64,000 nt of DNA from Alphaproteobacteria bacterium. Its GTDB lineage: Bacteria > Pseudomonadota > Alphaproteobacteria > Rhodobacterales > Rhodobacteraceae. Every line of letters starts with the position of its first letter. Position 1 is the stretch's first letter. The position numbers and the translations under genes were made by a program. The stretch covers positions 1 through 64,000 of the forward strand of contig JAUHZO010000021.1 in the NCBI GenBank assembly GCA_030425925.1, written 5' to 3'. The notes under the pieces are model-generated. The model was not told the DNA's origin and did not search any database. It worked only from the letters and a program-made list of their open reading frames with translations. Shown here one piece after another: positions 7,945-17,600 of this stretch.

Positions 7945-9141
7945 CTACGCCGCGCCCCCGGGGCCCGCAAGGGGCCAGTCCAGCGCCTCCAGCCGGTCGA
8001 ACAGCGCGGCGATCCCGGCGCGGTCCACATTGGCAAAGGCCACGCGGAAGGCGCGCGCGCCGCTGGCATCGCCCCCGGGGGTGAACATGGTGGCGGGCAG
8101 CAGCAGCACGCCGGCCGCGCGCACCAGATGCGGCGCAAGCGCATCGGCGGGCGCGGCATAGGGATGGTCGAGATAGGCAAAATACGCACCCAGCCCGCGC
8201 AGCCGCCAGCCCTTTGCCTCCAGCCGCGGCATCTGTTCGAGGATGGCCGCGCGGCGGTCGAGGATCTCGGCCCGTTCGCCCGCCAGCCATTGCGCGAGAT
8301 GCTCCAGCCCCCAAAGCGCGGCCTTCTGGCCCAGCGTGGGCGGGCAGATGGCAACGGTGTCCTGGAACTTCTCCACCTGGTGCAGCAGGTCCGGATCGGC
8401 AAGGATCGCGCCCACGCGATGGCCGGTCAGACGGTAGGCCTTGGAAAAGCTGTAAAGCTGGATCAGCGTCTGATCCCAGTCACTTGCCGTCAAGAGCTCA
8501 TGTGGCGCACCGGCACGGCTGTCGAAATCGCGGTAGGTCTCGTCGACGATCAGGCGCAGGCCATGCGCCCGCGCCAGATCGAAGAAACCGCGCAGGGTTC
8601 CAGCAGGATATTCCACGCCGGCCGGGTTGTTCGGGCTGACCAGCGCAATCGCCCGCGTGCGCGGCGTGATCAGCCCGCGCGCCCGCTCGGGGTCGGGGAT
8701 CAGGTCGGGCCGGGTGGCCAGCGGCACCGCCCTCACCCCGGACATGTCCAGCCACATCTTGTGATTGAAGTACCACGGCACCGGCAGGATCACCTCGTCG
8801 CCTTCGGTGGCAATCGCCGCCAGCACTGCGGCAAAGGCCTGATTGCAGCCCGCGGTGATCCCCACCTGCGCCGCCGCCACCGCGCCGCCGTAATGCGCCG
8901 CCCAGTTGCGGGCGAGGCCCGCGCGCAGCTCCGGCAGGCCCAGCACCGGGCCGTAAAGATGCGTGTCCACCTCCTCCAGGAACCCGGCCATGGCGGCGCG
9001 CAGCGCGGGCGGCGGCGGATCGGCGGGGGCTGCCTGGCTGAGATTGATCAGCGGCCGGTCCGGCGGAAAGACAACGCCATCCAGCCAGCGCCGCGCCTCG
9101 GGGATGGGCGGAAAAAAGGTCGCTTCGGTGCGTGTCGTCAT
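7945..9141 (-). CDS. Pyridoxal-phosphate aminotransferase, class I/II
   Basis: 398 aa, fold-type I aminotransferase. PLP-binding residues are visible: Asn171 in SPNNPAG, Asp200 and Tyr203 in VDETYRDF, and Schiff-base Lys234 in SFSKAYRLTGHRVG. Substrate cannot be read from sequence; Asp/aromatic or methionine-type specificity would be typical of the family. Start 9141 (MTTRTEATFFPP) is the ATG nearest the domain start. It stands between gpt (upstream) and ppiD on the same strand, but a hairpin at 9194-9212 separates it from gpt. Confidence 0.9.
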   Translation of the reverse strand: MTTRTEATFFPPIPEARRWLDGVVFPPDRPLINLSQAAPADPPPPALRAAMAGFLEEVDTHLYGPVLGLPELRAGLARNWAAHYGGAVAAAQVGITAGCNQAFAAVLAAIATEGDEVILPVPWYFNHKMWLDMSGVRAVPLATRPDLIPDPERARGLITPRTRAIALVSPNNPAGVEYPAGTLRGFFDLARAHGLRLIVDETYRDFDSRAGAPHELLTASDWDQTLIQLYSFSKAYRLTGHRVGAILADPDLLHQVEKFQDTVAICPPTLGQKAALWGLEHLAQWLAGERAEILDRRAAILEQMPRLEAKGWRLRGLGAYFAYLDHPYAAPADALAPHLVRAAGVLLLPATMFTPGGDASGARAFRVAFANVDRAGIAALFDRLEALDWPLAGPGGAA

Positions 9142-9193
9142 GGCCCGTCTCCCTGACCCTGTGCTTCTTCTTGGTGAAAATACCCCAAGGGGT

Positions 9194-9212
9194 TTGGGGG
9201 CAGCGCCCCCAA
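9194..9212 (-). terminator. GC-rich hairpin downstream of gpt
   Basis: Arms TTGGGGG (9194-9200) and CCCCCAA (9206-9212) around CAGCG. On the minus strand it is followed by a second small palindrome (ACCCCTTGGGGT) and TATTTTC, which supports weak factor-independent termination 66 bases after the gpt stop. Confidence 0.45.
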
Positions 9213-9277
9213 GGCCTGCGTGGCCCGAACGCAATCCAAACTGTGCGGCGCAGCCGCACCGTTCCGGTCAGGCCGCC

Positions 9278-9781
9278 TCATTCGTCGCCCCGATAGGGTT
9301 TGACATATTGCAGCGCCATGTCCCACGGAAAGAAGATCCAGGTGTCCTGGCTCACTTCGGTGATGAAGGTGTCGACCTGAGCCCGTCCCATGGGCTTGGC
9401 ATAGACCGTGGCGACATGCGCCTGTGGCATGTGCGCGCGCACCACTTCCAGCGTGCGGCCGGTGTCCACGAGGTCATCCACCACCAGCACCCCGGTGCCG
9501 TCGCCGATCACCGTCATGTCGGGCGACTTTATCACGCGGGGCTCGGACTGGGTCTGGTGGTTGTAGCTTTTCACGCTGATCGTGTCGACCATGCGGATGT
9601 CCAGCTCGCGCGCGACGATCATGGCGGGGGCCATGCCGCCGCGGGTGATCGCCACCACCGCGCGCCAGCCGCCCTCATCGGGCCCGTGCCCCTGCAGGCG
9701 CCAGGCCAGCGCGCGCGCGTCGCGGTGCAGCTGGTCCCAGCTGACGTGAAAGCCCTTCTCGTGCGGCAGGCGGTCGGTCAT
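9278..9781 (-). CDS. gpt: Xanthine-guanine phosphoribosyltransferase
   Basis: 167 aa. It salvages xanthine and guanine with PRPP to XMP/GMP in the cytosol. The PRPP-binding motif [13 protein letters not shown] is at residues 98-110 and the N-terminal [10 protein letters not shown] phosphate loop is at 41-50; the C-terminal [10 protein letters not shown] agrees with Gpt. It starts 9 bases after the stop of the LysE-type gene, in a fabI-lysE-gpt run. Confidence 0.95.
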   Translation of the reverse strand: MTDRLPHEKGFHVSWDQLHRDARALAWRLQGHGPDEGGWRAVVAITRGGMAPAMIVARELDIRMVDTISVKSYNHQTQSEPRVIKSPDMTVIGDGTGVLVVDDLVDTGRTLEVVRAHMPQAHVATVYAKPMGRAQVDTFITEVSQDTWIFFPWDMALQYVKPYRGDE

Positions 9782-9790
9782 GGCTTTCTC

Positions 9791-10393
9791 CTATCTGTCG
9801 AGCAAAAGGCGCAGCCCCAGCGCGCCCAGGATCACGGCGGCGATGCGGTCGATGGCGGGTTTCAGCCGCAGGTATCCGGCGCGGGCGGGCGGCGTGGACA
9901 GCGCGGCGGCGAACCCGGCATAGACGATGCATTCCACGATGAAATGATTGGCCACGATCAGAGCCTTGTCGGCCAGGCCCAGGTCGGGGGGGAAGATCAC
10001 CACCAGCACCGAGGCGGCAAACAACACCGATTTCGGGTTGGCCAGGTTCACCAGCATCCCGCCCAGAAACGCCCGCGCGCCGGGATTGGCGCTGTCGCGG
10101 ACGGGCGTCGCCGCATCGCGCCAGAGCGACACGGCGATCCACAGCAGATAGAGCGCGCCCGCGACCTTCATCGCCAGGTAGGCCCAGGGAAAGAGCGCAA
10201 ACACCGCCTGCAGGCCCAGCAGCGCCGCCCCCGTCCAGCAAGCCGCCACCAGTCCCAGCCCGGCCCCCGTCGCCGCGCCAACGGCAAACCCGCCCGCGAT
10301 CGACTGCCGCAGCGCGTATAGCAGCGCCGGGCCGGGCGCGGCCATCGCGGCCAGAAGCGTCAGGTTGAAGGCAAGGACATGGGCGGCGGTCAT
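9791..10393 (-). CDS. LysE/RhtB-family amino-acid exporter
   Basis: 200 aa, inner-membrane protein with about six hydrophobic segments. The N-terminal AAPGPALLYALRQSIAGG is the LysE-family PGP signature and LVNLANPKSVLF is the conserved middle motif. Such proteins export amino acids or small metabolites; the substrate is not predictable. The ATG at 10393 lies only 2 bases after the fabI stop. A longer upstream reading would overlap fabI and lose the family N-terminus. Confidence 0.9.
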   Translation of the reverse strand: MTAAHVLAFNLTLLAAMAAPGPALLYALRQSIAGGFAVGAATGAGLGLVAACWTGAALLGLQAVFALFPWAYLAMKVAGALYLLWIAVSLWRDAATPVRDSANPGARAFLGGMLVNLANPKSVLFAASVLVVIFPPDLGLADKALIVANHFIVECIVYAGFAAALSTPPARAGYLRLKPAIDRIAAVILGALGLRLLLDR

Positions 10394-10395
10394 GC

Positions 10396-11202
10396 TCAGC
10401 CCCGCGTCATATCCGGCGCGTCCACCGCCTTCATGCCCACCACGTGGAACCCCGCGTCGACGTGATGCGTCTCGCCCGTCACGCCGCTGCCGAGGTCGGA
10501 AAGCAGGTACAGCGCCGACTTGCCCACGTCGTCGATGGTCACGTTGCGGCGCAGCGGCGAGTTGTATTCGTTCCACTTCATGATGTAGCGGAAATCGCCG
10601 ATGCCCGAGGCGGCCAGCGTCTTGATCGGCCCGGCGCTGATGGCGTTGACGCGAATGCCGTCCTTGCCCAGGTCCTCGGCCAGGTAGCGTACCGAGGCCT
10701 CCAGCGCGGCCTTGGCGACGCCCATGACATTGTAATGCGGCATCACCCGTTCGGCACCGTAATAGGTCAGCGTGATGGCCGAGCCGCCCTCAGTCATCAT
10801 CTTTTCGGCCCGCTGCATCACCGCGGTGAAGCTGTAGACCGAGATGTCCATGGACAGGGCGAAATTCGCCCGGCTGGTGTCGACATAGCGGCCGCGCAGC
10901 TCGTTCTTGTCGGAAAAGCCGATGGCGTGCACGACGAAATCGAGGCTGTCCCAGCGGGCCTTCAGCCCGTCGAACAGCGCGTCGATGCTGGGCTCGTCGC
11001 CGACATCGCAGGGCAGGACGATCTCGCTGCCCAATTGCGCGGCCAGCGGATCGACGCGCTTTTTCAGCGCATCGCCCTGGTAGGAAAAGGCCAGTTCCGC
11101 CCCTGCGTCCGCGCAGGCCCGCGCGATGCCCCAGGCGATCGACTTGTCATTGGCAAGCCCCATGATCAGGCCGCGCTTGCCCTCCATCAACCGGTTTGAC
11201 AT
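10396..11202 (-). CDS. fabI: Enoyl-[acyl-carrier-protein] reductase (NADH)
   Basis: 268 aa. It reduces trans-2-enoyl-ACP in fatty-acid elongation. It has the SDR fold with a GLANDKSIAWGIA dinucleotide loop (about 15-27) and the FabI-type Tyr-x6-Lys pair (Tyr157, Lys164 in YNVMGVAK), which distinguishes it from classical Tyr-x3-Lys SDRs. The ATG at 11202 is preceded by GGAGAGGCGAGG; an ATG six codons upstream lacks such a site. Confidence 0.95.
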   Translation of the reverse strand: MSNRLMEGKRGLIMGLANDKSIAWGIARACADAGAELAFSYQGDALKKRVDPLAAQLGSEIVLPCDVGDEPSIDALFDGLKARWDSLDFVVHAIGFSDKNELRGRYVDTSRANFALSMDISVYSFTAVMQRAEKMMTEGGSAITLTYYGAERVMPHYNVMGVAKAALEASVRYLAEDLGKDGIRVNAISAGPIKTLAASGIGDFRYIMKWNEYNSPLRRNVTIDDVGKSALYLLSDLGSGVTGETHHVDAGFHVVGMKAVDAPDMTRG

Positions 11203-11325
11203 CCTCGCCTCTCCACCCAAATCGCTGATGGAGCGTCCTTTAGGCCATCCCTGTCAGGCCATCAAGACGGTTGAAGCGGGCAGGGAATTGGCTCAGGACG
11301 GCAGGGCACGGCACAGGAGGACGAC

Positions 11326-11931
11326 ATGAGCGACCGCAGCGGGATATTCGAAGGCGACGATCCGTTCGGGATCGCACGGCGCTGGCTGGCAGAGGCCGAG
11401 GCGCAGGAGCCCAACGATCCCAACGCCATCGCCCTGGCGACGGTGGATGCCGATGGCCTGCCCAATGCACGCATGGTCCTGCTGAAGGAGATCGAGGACG
11501 CGGGCTTTGTCTTCTACACGAATTACGAAAGCGCCAAGGCGCGGGAACTGGACGGCGCGCAGAAGGCCGCCTTTGTGCTGCACTGGAAGTCGCTGCGCCG
11601 TCAGATCCGGGTGCGCGGCCTGGTGGAGAAGGAAGACGGGCCGCAGGCCGATGCCTACTATGCCTCGCGCTCGCTCAAGAGCCGACTGGGGGCCTGGGCG
11701 TCGCAACAGTCGCGACCGCTGGCCTCGCGCGCCGCTTTGATGGCCGAGGTGGCGCGCATCACCGCACGCCACGGGACCAATCCGCCACGCCCGCCGTTCT
11801 GGGGGGGCTATCGCATCACACCACTTGAGGTTGAATTCTGGGCCGACGGTGCATTCCGTCTGCACGACAGATTCCAGTGGACGCGTGCGTCAACCGGTCA
11901 TTCATGGCAGGTCAATCGCCTGAATCCCTGA
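11326..11931 (+). CDS. pdxH: Pyridoxamine 5'-phosphate oxidase
   Basis: 201 aa. FMN-dependent oxidation of PNP/PMP to pyridoxal phosphate. Family landmarks: [22 protein letters not shown]-type FMN segment (about 36-60), [32 protein letters not shown], and the C-terminal FWGGYR...VEFW and R.HDR.....W..RLNP. The ATG follows AGGAGGACGAC. It diverges from fabI with about 120 bases between starts. Confidence 0.95.
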   Translation: MSDRSGIFEGDDPFGIARRWLAEAEAQEPNDPNAIALATVDADGLPNARMVLLKEIEDAGFVFYTNYESAKARELDGAQKAAFVLHWKSLRRQIRVRGLVEKEDGPQADAYYASRSLKSRLGAWASQQSRPLASRAALMAEVARITARHGTNPPRPPFWGGYRITPLEVEFWADGAFRLHDRFQWTRASTGHSWQVNRLNP

Positions 11932-11932
11932 A

Positions 11933-11955
11933 AGACGTAACGTCTACCTCTTTTT
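11933..11955 (+). terminator. Possible pdxH terminator
   Basis: AGACG (11933-11937), a TAA loop, CGTCT (11941-11945), then ACCTC and a TTTTT run. The stem is short. It lies 2 bases after the pdxH stop. Confidence 0.4.
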
Positions 11956-11979
11956 GACACAAAAAAGCCTCAAAAGGCT
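11954..11979. promoter_or_regulatory. Possible -35 element and hairpin before the cold-shock gene
   Basis: A consensus -35 TTGACA lies at 11954-11959, but no clear -10 stands at 17 bases. Immediately after it a short hairpin AGCCT/AGGCT (11966-11970 and 11975-11979) would, on the minus strand, be followed by a run of six U, although no minus-strand gene reads into it. It may belong to the leader of the cold-shock gene that starts at 12008. Confidence 0.3.
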
Positions 11980-12007
11980 GGCTTGCAATCATCGCCTGTA
12001 GTGTCGC

Positions 12008-12577
12008 ATGACTAACTTCGGGGATACGTCGTTACCGTTGGAAGCAGAGTTGAGACAGCAAGACAAAGAAACAAGAACAGTCACAGGCAAGGTAAAGTGG
12101 TTCGATCCGGTCAAGGGGTTCGGGTTCGTCATCTCGGATGAGGGCGGGCCGGACATTCTGCTGCATGCCAACGTGCTGAGAAACTTCGGGCAAAGCTCGG
12201 TGGCGGATGCCGCCCGGGTGGAAATTTCCATTCAACAGACCGAACGCGGCATCCAGGCCACCGAAGTGCTGCGTATCGAACCGCCGGAAGGCACCGAAGG
12301 CGCGCCGCTGGCCGATTTCGAGGATGTGGACCCGGCCGAGATGGCGGCGGCCACGCTGGAGCCGGCCCGCGTCAAATGGTTCGACAAGGCCAAGGGGTTC
12401 GGCTTTGCAAATGTCTTCGGAAAGCCCGAAGATGTGTTCATCCATATCGAGGTTCTGCGCCGCTCGGGCCTGTCGGATCTGCAGCCGGGCGAGGCACTGG
12501 CGATCCGCGTGATCGAGGGCAGGCGCGGACGCATGGCGATGGAGGTGAATGCATGGGAAGCCGCGCTGTCGCGCTGA
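12008..12577 (+). CDS. Two-domain cold-shock protein
   Basis: 189 aa with two cold-shock domains. The first (about residues 26-90) has GKVKWFDPVKGFGF and the RNP2-like DILLHANVL; the second (about 118-183) has ARVKWFDKAKGFGFA and DVFIHIEVL. An acidic linker of about 28 residues joins them. Single-domain CspA is ~70 aa, so this is the duplicated form common in Alphaproteobacteria. It should bind single-stranded RNA/DNA as a chaperone or antiterminator. The 3' end overlaps the next gene by 25 bases. Confidence 0.92.
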   Translation: MTNFGDTSLPLEAELRQQDKETRTVTGKVKWFDPVKGFGFVISDEGGPDILLHANVLRNFGQSSVADAARVEISIQQTERGIQATEVLRIEPPEGTEGAPLADFEDVDPAEMAAATLEPARVKWFDKAKGFGFANVFGKPEDVFIHIEVLRRSGLSDLQPGEALAIRVIEGRRGRMAMEVNAWEAALSR

Positions 12578-13020
12578 TGCTGGTACTGGCCGCCGCCGGC
12601 CCGCTTGAGGCCGCCGGGGCCTGCCGGGACGACACCGTCTGGCTGCGTGGCCCGTTTGGCGAGGCGCGCTTTTCCGTCGATCTGGCGGATTCGCCGCAAG
12701 AGCGGTCGCGCGGGCTGATGTTTGTCGAACGCATGCCCGCCTCGCGCGGCATGCTGTTTGTCTATCCCGATGCGCGCCCGGTGGCCTTCTGGATGAAGAA
12801 CACCCTGATCCCGCTGGACATGATCTTTGCCGACGGGCAGGGCGTCGTGGTGCGGGTGCATGAAAACGCGGTGCCCGGTGATCTGACCTCGATCCCCAGC
12901 GGTGCGCCCGCGCAATTCGTGCTCGAGATCAATGGCGGGCTGGCGCGGCAGCTGGGCATCGCCCCCGGTGCCGAACTGCGCCACCCCGCCATCGAAGGGG
13001 CCGCGTGGCCCTGCAACTGA
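12553..13020 (+). CDS. DUF192 family secreted protein
   Basis: 155 aa with a signal peptide (hydrophobic MLVLAAAGPLEAAGA) and a DUF192 domain (about 40-150) recognised by RGLMFVERMP, FWMKNTLIPLDMIF and VLEINGG. Function is not established. The ATG at 12553 has GGAGGTG six bases upstream, inside the cold-shock gene; a second ATG at 12577 overlaps that gene's stop (TGATG) but lacks such a site. tRNA-Pro follows 45 bases downstream. Confidence 0.88.
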   Translation: MGSRAVALMLVLAAAGPLEAAGACRDDTVWLRGPFGEARFSVDLADSPQERSRGLMFVERMPASRGMLFVYPDARPVAFWMKNTLIPLDMIFADGQGVVVRVHENAVPGDLTSIPSGAPAQFVLEINGGLARQLGIAPGAELRHPAIEGAAWPCN

Positions 13021-13065
13021 GTTTGGGCTTTTCAAGCCTGCGCGCCGGGGATACACCCGGTCTGT

Positions 13066-13142
13066 CGGGGCGTGGCGCAGCCTGGTAGCGCGTCTGTTTT
13101 GGGTACAGAAGGTCGTGAGTTCGAATCTCGCCGCCCCGACCA
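13066..13142 (+). tRNA. tRNA-Pro (TGG)
   Basis: 77 bases including the encoded CCA. Acceptor CGGGGCG pairs with CGCCCCG, the T-loop is TTCGAAT, and the anticodon loop TTTGGGT gives anticodon TGG. The G-less first base (C1) with G72 is the proline-tRNA identity pair. A hairpin CTTGGG/CCCAAG at 13187-13204 followed by CGCCTTTTC may terminate it. Confidence 0.95.
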
Positions 13143-13359
13143 TCCCGCTTTGCTTCTCCGCTGTCGGTAAGTTTCCCAAGCGTTAACTTGGGTTAACCCC
13201 CAAGCGCCTTTTCGGGGGGCCGTGATTCCCTGTGCAGGACAGGGCAGAGGGGCAGATTCGGCGCTTGAATGTGGTTTTGACGCAATATGTGGGGGCTGCA
13301 CCCAGAGTCGCCCTTGGCCCGAAGGCCCGGCCCACCGCTTTCCCCGATCCCTTAACGCA

Positions 13360-13368
13360 TGTGGATAA
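13360..13368 (-). promoter_or_regulatory. Perfect DnaA box upstream of nrdJ
   Basis: TGTGGATAA on the plus strand, that is TTATCCACA on the minus strand, exactly the high-affinity DnaA consensus. A related CTTTGTGGGGG follows. DnaA regulates nrdAB in Escherichia coli, so a role in nrdJ control is possible; no AT-rich unwinding region or box cluster suggests an origin. Confidence 0.45.
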
Positions 13369-13562
13369 CTTTGTGGGGGAAAAGCGATTTTCGGTTCCGC
13401 CGCGGTCTGTTGCCCGACCGCCCGATTGGGGACGACTCGGGGGACATCGCACAGGGCTGGTGGTGCCGCCAAAGGTTAACGCAAAATATTGGGGGCGGCA
13501 GGCAAAAAACCGTTGACCCTGCGGGGCAAAATCCGTCAATTTGTGCGAGCCGGTCGAGAGAG

Positions 13563-13578
13563 CCACAACATATAGTGG
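13563..13578. promoter_or_regulatory. NrdR-box-like palindrome before nrdJ
   Basis: CCACAACATATAGTGG matches the NrdR consensus ACACWATATATWGTGT at 13 of 16 positions. A weaker relative (ACGCAAAATATTGGGG, 12 of 16) lies 84 bases upstream at 13479-13494, about eight helical turns away. NrdR represses ribonucleotide-reductase genes when dATP is high, so the placement 140 bases before nrdJ is sensible. Confidence 0.45.
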
Positions 13579-13717
13579 ATGGGCCGCACAGGGACGACAC
13601 GCCGCAACAATCAAGCGCCAAGGCCTCTGCCCACGCGGATCCCGCGTCAGAGGTGTCGTCTGCCCCTGTGCCGCCCGGACTGGGCCGCCGGAACGAAACG
13701 CTGAAATGGGGCAGCAC

Positions 13718-16700
13718 ATGAAGATCGAAAGACAGTTCACCACGGCAGGGCAGGACGCTTATCAGGGGATCGAGTTCGTCACCACGACCTCGGAAATCCG
13801 CAACCCCGATGGCACCGTGGTGTTCCGGCTGGAAAACCTCGAAGTTCCCGCCAAGTGGAGCCAGGTTGCCAGCGACGTGATCGCGCAGAAATACTTCCGC
13901 AAGGCCGGTGTGCCGGTGGCGCTGAAGCGTGTGGCGGAAAAGGATGTGCCGGAGTTCCTCTGGCGGTCGGTGCCCGAACAGGCCGGGACCGAGCGCACGG
14001 GCGAGACCTCGGCCAAGCAGGTGTTCGACCGTCTGGCCGGTGCCTGGGCCTATTGGGGCTGGAAGGGCGGCTACTTCACCACCGAGGAAGACGCCCGCGC
14101 CTATTATGACGAAATGCGCCACATGCTGGCCACGCAGACCGCCGCGCCGAACTCGCCCCAATGGTTCAACACCGGCCTGCACTGGGCCTATGGTATCGAC
14201 GGCCCGGGACAGGGGCATTACTATGTCGATTACAAAACCGGCAAACTCACCAAATCGAAGTCAGCCTATGAGCATCCGCAGCCCCATGCCTGCTTTATCC
14301 AGTCGGTTGCCGATGATCTGGTGAACGAAGGCGGCATCATGGATCTGTGGGTTCGTGAGGCACGGCTTTTCAAATACGGCTCTGGCACCGGCACGAACTT
14401 CTCCTCCCTTCGTGCCGAGGGCGAGGCCCTGTCAGGCGGAGGCAAGTCCTCCGGCCTGATGGGGTTCCTCAAGATCGGCGACCGCGCGGCAGGCGCGATC
14501 AAGTCCGGCGGCACCACGCGACGCGCCGCCAAGATGGTCATCTGCGACGCCGACCACCCGGATATCGAGCAGTTCATCAACTGGAAGGTCAAGGAAGAGC
14601 AGAAGGTCGCGTCCATCGTGGCAGGCTCCAAGATGCACGAGAAGATGCTCAACGCCATCTTCGACGCGATCCGGACCTGGGACGGGGAGGAGGACGACGC
14701 CTGCGATCCCAAGAAAAACAACGCCTTGAAGGGCGCAATTCGCGCGGCCAAGAAGGCGATGATCCCCGAGACCTATGTCAAGCGGGTGCTCGACTATGCG
14801 CGTCAGGGCTATGCCGGCATCGAATTCCCGACCTATGACACCGATTGGGACAGCGAAGCCTATGCCTCGGTGTCGGGCCAGAACTCCAACAACTCCATCC
14901 GCGTCACCGATGCCTTCCTCAAGGCGGTGCGCGAGGATGCCGATTGGGAGCTGATCCGCCGCACCGATGGCAAGATCGCCAAGACCATCAAGGCGCGCGA
15001 TCTGTGGGAACAGGTGGGCCACGCCGCCTGGGCCTGCGCCGATCCGGGCATCCAGTTCCACGACACCGTGAATGCCTGGCACACCTGCCCGGCGGATGGC
15101 GAGATCCGCGGATCGAACCCGTGCTCGGAATACATGTTCCTTGATGACACGGCCTGCAACCTTGCGTCGATGAACCTGCTGACCTTCCTCAAGGACGGCA
15201 AGTTCGACGCGGAACGCTACATGCACGCCACGCGGCTCTGGACGCTGACGCTAGAGATCAGCGTGACCATGGCGCAGTTCCCCTCGAAGGAAATCGCGCA
15301 GCTGTCTTATGACTTCCGCACGCTGGGTCTGGGCTATGCCAATATCGGCGGGCTGCTGATGAACATGGGCTATGGCTATGACTCGGTCGAAGGCCGTGCG
15401 CTGTGCGGTGCGCTGACGGCGATCATGACTGGCGTGGCCTACGCGACCTCGGCCGAGATCGCGGGCGAGCTGGGTGCGTTCAGCGGCTACGAGCGCAACC
15501 GCGAGCACATGCTGCGGGTCATCCGCAACCACCGCAACGCCGCCTACGGGGCCAGCACGGGCTACGAGGCGCTGGCGGTCAAACCGGTGCCGCTGGACCA
15601 CGCGGGCTGCCCCGATGGCACGCTGGTGGAACTGGCCATGTCCTCCTGGGACGAGGCGCTGCGGCTGGGTGAAAAGCACGGCTACCGCAACGCGCAGGCC
15701 ACGGTGATCGCGCCCACGGGCACCATCGGCCTTGTCATGGATTGCGACACCACGGGGATCGAGCCGGATTTCGCGCTGGTGAAGTTCAAGAAGCTTGCGG
15801 GCGGCGGGTATTTCAAGATCATCAACCGGTCGGTTCCCGCGGCACTGGAAAAGCTGGGCTATGGCAGCGCGCAGATCGAAGAGATCATCTCGTACGCCGT
15901 GGGCCATGGCACGCTGGGCAATGCGCCGGGCATCAACCACACCACGTTGATCGGCCATGGCTTTGGCCCCGCGCAGATCGAAAAGATCGAGGCCTCGCTG
16001 GCCACCGCCTTCGACATCCGCTTTGTCTTCAACCAGTGGACGCTGGGCGAGGAGTTCTGCCGCGAGGTGCTGGGCATCCCCGAGGAAAAGCTGAACGATC
16101 CCACCTTCGACATGCTCCGCCACCTGGGCTTTGACCGCGCGCAGATCGACGCGGCCAACGACCATGTCTGCGGGACCATGACGCTGGAAGGCGCGCCGCA
16201 TCTGCGGGTCGAACACTACCCCGTGTTCGACTGCGCCAATCCCTGCGGCAAGAAAGGCAAACGCTACCTGTCGGTGGAAAGCCACATCCACATGATGGCG
16301 GCGGCGCAGTCCTTCATCTCGGGCGCGATCTCCAAGACGATCAACATGGCCAACCACGCCACGATCGAGGATTGCCAGAAGGCCTATGAACTCAGCTGGT
16401 CGCTGGGCGTGAAGGCCAATGCGCTCTATCGCGACGGATCCAAGCTGTCGCAGCCGCTGGCCGCCGCGCTGGTCGAGGATGACGACGAGGCCGCCGAGGT
16501 GATGGAAACCGGCACCGCGCAGGAAAAGGCACAGGTGCTGGCCGAGAAGGTGGTCGAGAAGATCGTCATCAAGGAGGTGATGAAATCCCACCGCCAGAAG
16601 ATGCCGGAACGCCGCAAGGGCTATACCCAGAAGGCGGTTGTGGGGGGCCACAAGGTCTATCTGCGCACGGGCGAATACAAGGACGGTTCGCTGGGCGAGA

Positions 16701-17389
16701 TCTTCATCGACATGCACAAGGAAGGCGCGGGCTTCCGGGCGATGATGAACAACTTCGCCATCGCGGTCTCGGTCGGTCTGCAATACGGCGTGCCGCTGGA
16801 GGAGTTCGTTGACGCCTTTACCTTCACCAAGTTCGAACCGGCAGGGATGGTGCAGGGCAACGACTCGATCAAGAATGCCACCTCGATCCTCGACTACATC
16901 TTCCGCGAACTGGCCGTGTCCTACCTGGACCGCACCGACCTCGCGCATGTGAAGCCCGAAGGCGCCACATTTGACGATCTGGGCCGCGGCGAGGAAGAGG
17001 GCGTGTCGAACGTCAAGGAACTGTCGGAAACTGCGGCCTCGCGCAGCCTGGAGGTGCTCAAGCAGATCAGCTCCACCGGCTATCTGCGCAAGCGCCTGCC
17101 GCAGGAACTGGTGGTGCTGCAGGGCGGGCAGGCCGGGGCGATGGCGCTGAACGGGGCCGATCCGGTGGCCGCGCTGAACACGCTGGTGCCGGAAACGGCG
17201 ACGGCGGTGGTGTCGGAAACCTCCACCGTGGCGGTGGCCAGCGGCACGCTGAGCATGGACCTGCGCACGAAGGCCAAGATGCAGGGTTACGAGGGCGAGG
17301 CCTGCGGCGAATGCGGCAACTACACGCTGGTGCGCAACGGCACCTGCATGAAGTGCAACACCTGCGGCGCGACATCGGGCTGCAGCTGA
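13718..17389 (+). CDS. nrdJ: Vitamin B12-dependent (class II) ribonucleotide reductase
   Basis: 1223 aa. It reduces ribonucleotides to deoxyribonucleotides with adenosylcobalamin as radical source. The catalytic core has [24 protein letters not shown] (near residues 464-477) and the finger-loop region; a TSCPD domain lies about 970-1075 ([19 protein letters not shown]). The C-terminus carries a zinc-ribbon-like CGECGN...CMKCNTCG cluster. Length is that of uninterrupted NrdJ, so no intein. ATG 13718 (MKIERQFTT) fits homologues; an in-frame ATG at 13706 is the alternative. No nrdAB or nrdDG is near. Confidence 0.96.
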   Translation: MKIERQFTTAGQDAYQGIEFVTTTSEIRNPDGTVVFRLENLEVPAKWSQVASDVIAQKYFRKAGVPVALKRVAEKDVPEFLWRSVPEQAGTERTGETSAKQVFDRLAGAWAYWGWKGGYFTTEEDARAYYDEMRHMLATQTAAPNSPQWFNTGLHWAYGIDGPGQGHYYVDYKTGKLTKSKSAYEHPQPHACFIQSVADDLVNEGGIMDLWVREARLFKYGSGTGTNFSSLRAEGEALSGGGKSSGLMGFLKIGDRAAGAIKSGGTTRRAAKMVICDADHPDIEQFINWKVKEEQKVASIVAGSKMHEKMLNAIFDAIRTWDGEEDDACDPKKNNALKGAIRAAKKAMIPETYVKRVLDYARQGYAGIEFPTYDTDWDSEAYASVSGQNSNNSIRVTDAFLKAVREDADWELIRRTDGKIAKTIKARDLWEQVGHAAWACADPGIQFHDTVNAWHTCPADGEIRGSNPCSEYMFLDDTACNLASMNLLTFLKDGKFDAERYMHATRLWTLTLEISVTMAQFPSKEIAQLSYDFRTLGLGYANIGGLLMNMGYGYDSVEGRALCGALTAIMTGVAYATSAEIAGELGAFSGYERNREHMLRVIRNHRNAAYGASTGYEALAVKPVPLDHAGCPDGTLVELAMSSWDEALRLGEKHGYRNAQATVIAPTGTIGLVMDCDTTGIEPDFALVKFKKLAGGGYFKIINRSVPAALEKLGYGSAQIEEIISYAVGHGTLGNAPGINHTTLIGHGFGPAQIEKIEASLATAFDIRFVFNQWTLGEEFCREVLGIPEEKLNDPTFDMLRHLGFDRAQIDAANDHVCGTMTLEGAPHLRVEHYPVFDCANPCGKKGKRYLSVESHIHMMAAAQSFISGAISKTINMANHATIEDCQKAYELSWSLGVKANALYRDGSKLSQPLAAALVEDDDEAAEVMETGTAQEKAQVLAEKVVEKIVIKEVMKSHRQKMPERRKGYTQKAVVGGHKVYLRTGEYKDGSLGEIFIDMHKEGAGFRAMMNNFAIAVSVGLQYGVPLEEFVDAFTFTKFEPAGMVQGNDSIKNATSILDYIFRELAVSYLDRTDLAHVKPEGATFDDLGRGEEEGVSNVKELSETAASRSLEVLKQISSTGYLRKRLPQELVVLQGGQAGAMALNGADPVAALNTLVPETATAVVSETSTVAVASGTLSMDLRTKAKMQGYEGEACGECGNYTLVRNGTCMKCNTCGATSGCS

Positions 17390-17474
17390 CCGGATCGCGT
17401 CCCCTGGGGGGGCGTGTAGGGGGCACGGGTCCGAGGCCGACGGGACCCGCCCCCGACGAAACGAGGGCGCAGGG

Positions 17475-17499
17475 CCCGATTATTCGGCGAATAATCGGG
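17475..17499. repeat. Perfect 11-bp-arm palindrome
   Basis: Arms CCCGATTATTC (17475-17485) and GAATAATCGGG (17489-17499) with a 3-base GGC centre. The AT-rich middle contrasts with the GC-rich surroundings and there is no U-tract, so an operator or a processing site is as likely as a terminator. Confidence 0.6.
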
Positions 17500-17600
17500 G
17501 CCGGCCAGACTTCCGAGGCGCGTGCGCGTGCCTCTGGCGCGGATAAGGCCGCAGGCAGAAAACTCGGGCGGTGAACAGATGAGCCTTATCAGCGAAACTC

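Larger units (their letters stand above)
13143..13717. other. 575-base intergenic region upstream of nrdJ
   Basis: No convincing gene. It holds the tRNA-Pro hairpin (13187-13204), a perfect DnaA box (13360-13368), two NrdR-box-like palindromes (13479-13494 and 13563-13578) and GTTAAC runs. The AdoCbl riboswitch B12 box (GCCACTG followed by its usual helices) is not visible, although the downstream enzyme needs B12. The length suggests that nrdJ is transcribed from its own regulated promoter. Confidence 0.6.

Noticed and set aside
4479-8161. Long plus-strand frames opposite trpE and the PpiD-like gene
   Set aside because: Both sense genes are well supported; the plus-strand frames lack RBS, motifs and normal composition.
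9142-9277. Small gene between gpt and the aminotransferase gene
   Set aside because: Only short frames; the segment is explained by a hairpin and a recurring AT motif.
13360-13368. Replication origin
   Set aside because: One perfect DnaA box only, no box cluster, no AT-rich unwinding region and no origin-associated genes nearby.
13143-13717. Cobalamin riboswitch before nrdJ
   Set aside because: I looked for the conserved B12-box (GCCACTG) with its paired helices and did not find it; only a covariance search could settle this.
15251-16948. A 565-codon minus-strand frame inside nrdJ
   Set aside because: Antisense shadow of nrdJ; no family motif and a composition (His/Arg/Val/Asp) expected from reversed high-GC codons.
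13718-17389. Intein in NrdJ
   Set aside because: The length and continuous family motifs match uninterrupted NrdJ; no intein N- or C-terminal splice motifs interrupt the chain.
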